Assembly: GCA_016285355.1 (NCBI GenBank)
Contig: JAEEQP010000084.1
Location: 1 to 6,810, forward strand
Length of the DNA stretch: 6,810 bases
Direction of reading: 5' to 3'
Origin: Bacteroidales bacterium
GTDB taxonomy: Bacteria; Bacteroidota; Bacteroidia; Bacteroidales; F082
Shown here: piece by piece, positions 6,537 to 6,810 of the stretch
How the letters are laid out: every line of letters starts with the position of its first letter
Position numbering within the stretch: position 1 is the stretch's first letter
Notes under the pieces: model-generated
Told to the model about the DNA's origin: nothing
The model's database searches: none
What the model saw: only the letters and a program-made list of their open reading frames with translations
Made by a program: the position numbers and the translations under genes

Positions 6537-6810
6537 ATGAACAAGTCAACCAACAGAAAAGCAAAAGTCCTTCTTCTCCTGCTGCTGGCAGTGGCGGGCA
6601 TGGCGAAGGCACAGGATTACAAACCTCTCGTTGAAGACGGAAAACAATGGAATGTGTTGTTCTCTTATCCCTGGAGTCCACCAGAGCCACAGCACAAGTA
6701 CACCGACATTTACAAAATCGAGGGTGATACGCTGTTAGATGGTGTGACGTACAAAGTGATGTACGCGACAAGGAACGAAAACCTTACAGGTTGGAATCTC
6801 TGGGGCTTTA
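6537..6810 (+). CDS. Exported protein of unknown function, 3'-truncated by window edge
   Basis: 91 complete codons are visible and the frame is open to the right edge. Residues 1-26 form a Sec signal peptide: basic start (NKSTNRKAK), leucine-rich core and MAKAQ cleavage site. The mature part begins DYKPLVEDGKQWNVLFSYPW and continues with YTDIYKIEGDTLLDGVTYKVMYATRNEN. This pattern (a W-N-V-L strand, then GDT...DG..YK..Y) recalls N-termini of Bacteroidales secreted proteins of unknown function that often end in a T9SS sorting domain; that is recollection of a family style, not a domain match. The ATG at 6537 follows an A-rich leader and no promoter is seen in the 18-bp gap after the LRR gene, so co-transcription with it is likely. 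Function cannot be named; whether a sorting domain is present lies outside the window. Confidence 0.85.
   Translation, partial: MNKSTNRKAKVLLLLLLAVAGMAKAQDYKPLVEDGKQWNVLFSYPWSPPEPQHKYTDIYKIEGDTLLDGVTYKVMYATRNENLTGWNLWGF

Overview
The window looks like chromosomal DNA of a member of the Bacteroidota, most likely order Bacteroidales. Three things point there. Intergenic regions carry matches to the Bacteroidales promoter -7 element TAnnTTTG with a TTG upstream, and starts lack Shine-Dalgarno sequences and have A-rich leaders. One gene product ends in a type IX secretion (T9SS type A) sorting domain. The protein families (OMP_b-brl_3-type outer-membrane barrel, BspA-like leucine-rich repeats, membrane-spanning TPR/HTH regulators) are typical of that group. 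Genus cannot be decided from the sequence.

All five genes are on the + strand. (1) 3-857 is the 3' part of a membrane-spanning regulator: a predicted extracytoplasmic piece, one transmembrane helix, a Pro/Glu-rich linker and a C-terminal LuxR-like helix-turn-helix. (2) 858-1022 is an intergenic region with a 14-bp-stem inverted repeat and a good promoter. (3) 1023-3383 is a complete 786-residue outer-membrane beta-barrel protein with an N-terminal carboxypeptidase-regulatory-like domain and a plug. (4) 3384-3539 is an intergenic region with a 21-bp-phased direct repeat and a promoter box almost touching the next start codon. (5) 3540-5198 is a second membrane-spanning regulator: lipoprotein-type signal, TPR-like helical region, transmembrane helix, coiled coil and HTH. 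(6) 5199-5348 is an intergenic region with a 16-bp exact direct repeat and a promoter. (7) 5349-6518 is a secreted BspA-like LRR protein with a T9SS sorting domain. (8) 6537 to the right edge is the start of another exported protein, probably co-transcribed with it.

The main pattern is that each of the two membrane regulators sits directly upstream of one surface-exposed or secreted product. The two regulators share a recognisable C-terminal module (AYP...YPDL[TN]E...HTH) but have different sensor halves. A reasonable inference is that each is a one-component, membrane-spanning transcription regulator that senses an envelope or periplasmic state and controls its downstream neighbour. No regulatory link is shown by the sequence itself. 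No RNA genes, CRISPR arrays, insertion sequences or phage genes were seen, and no gene-free stretch exceeds 300 bases.
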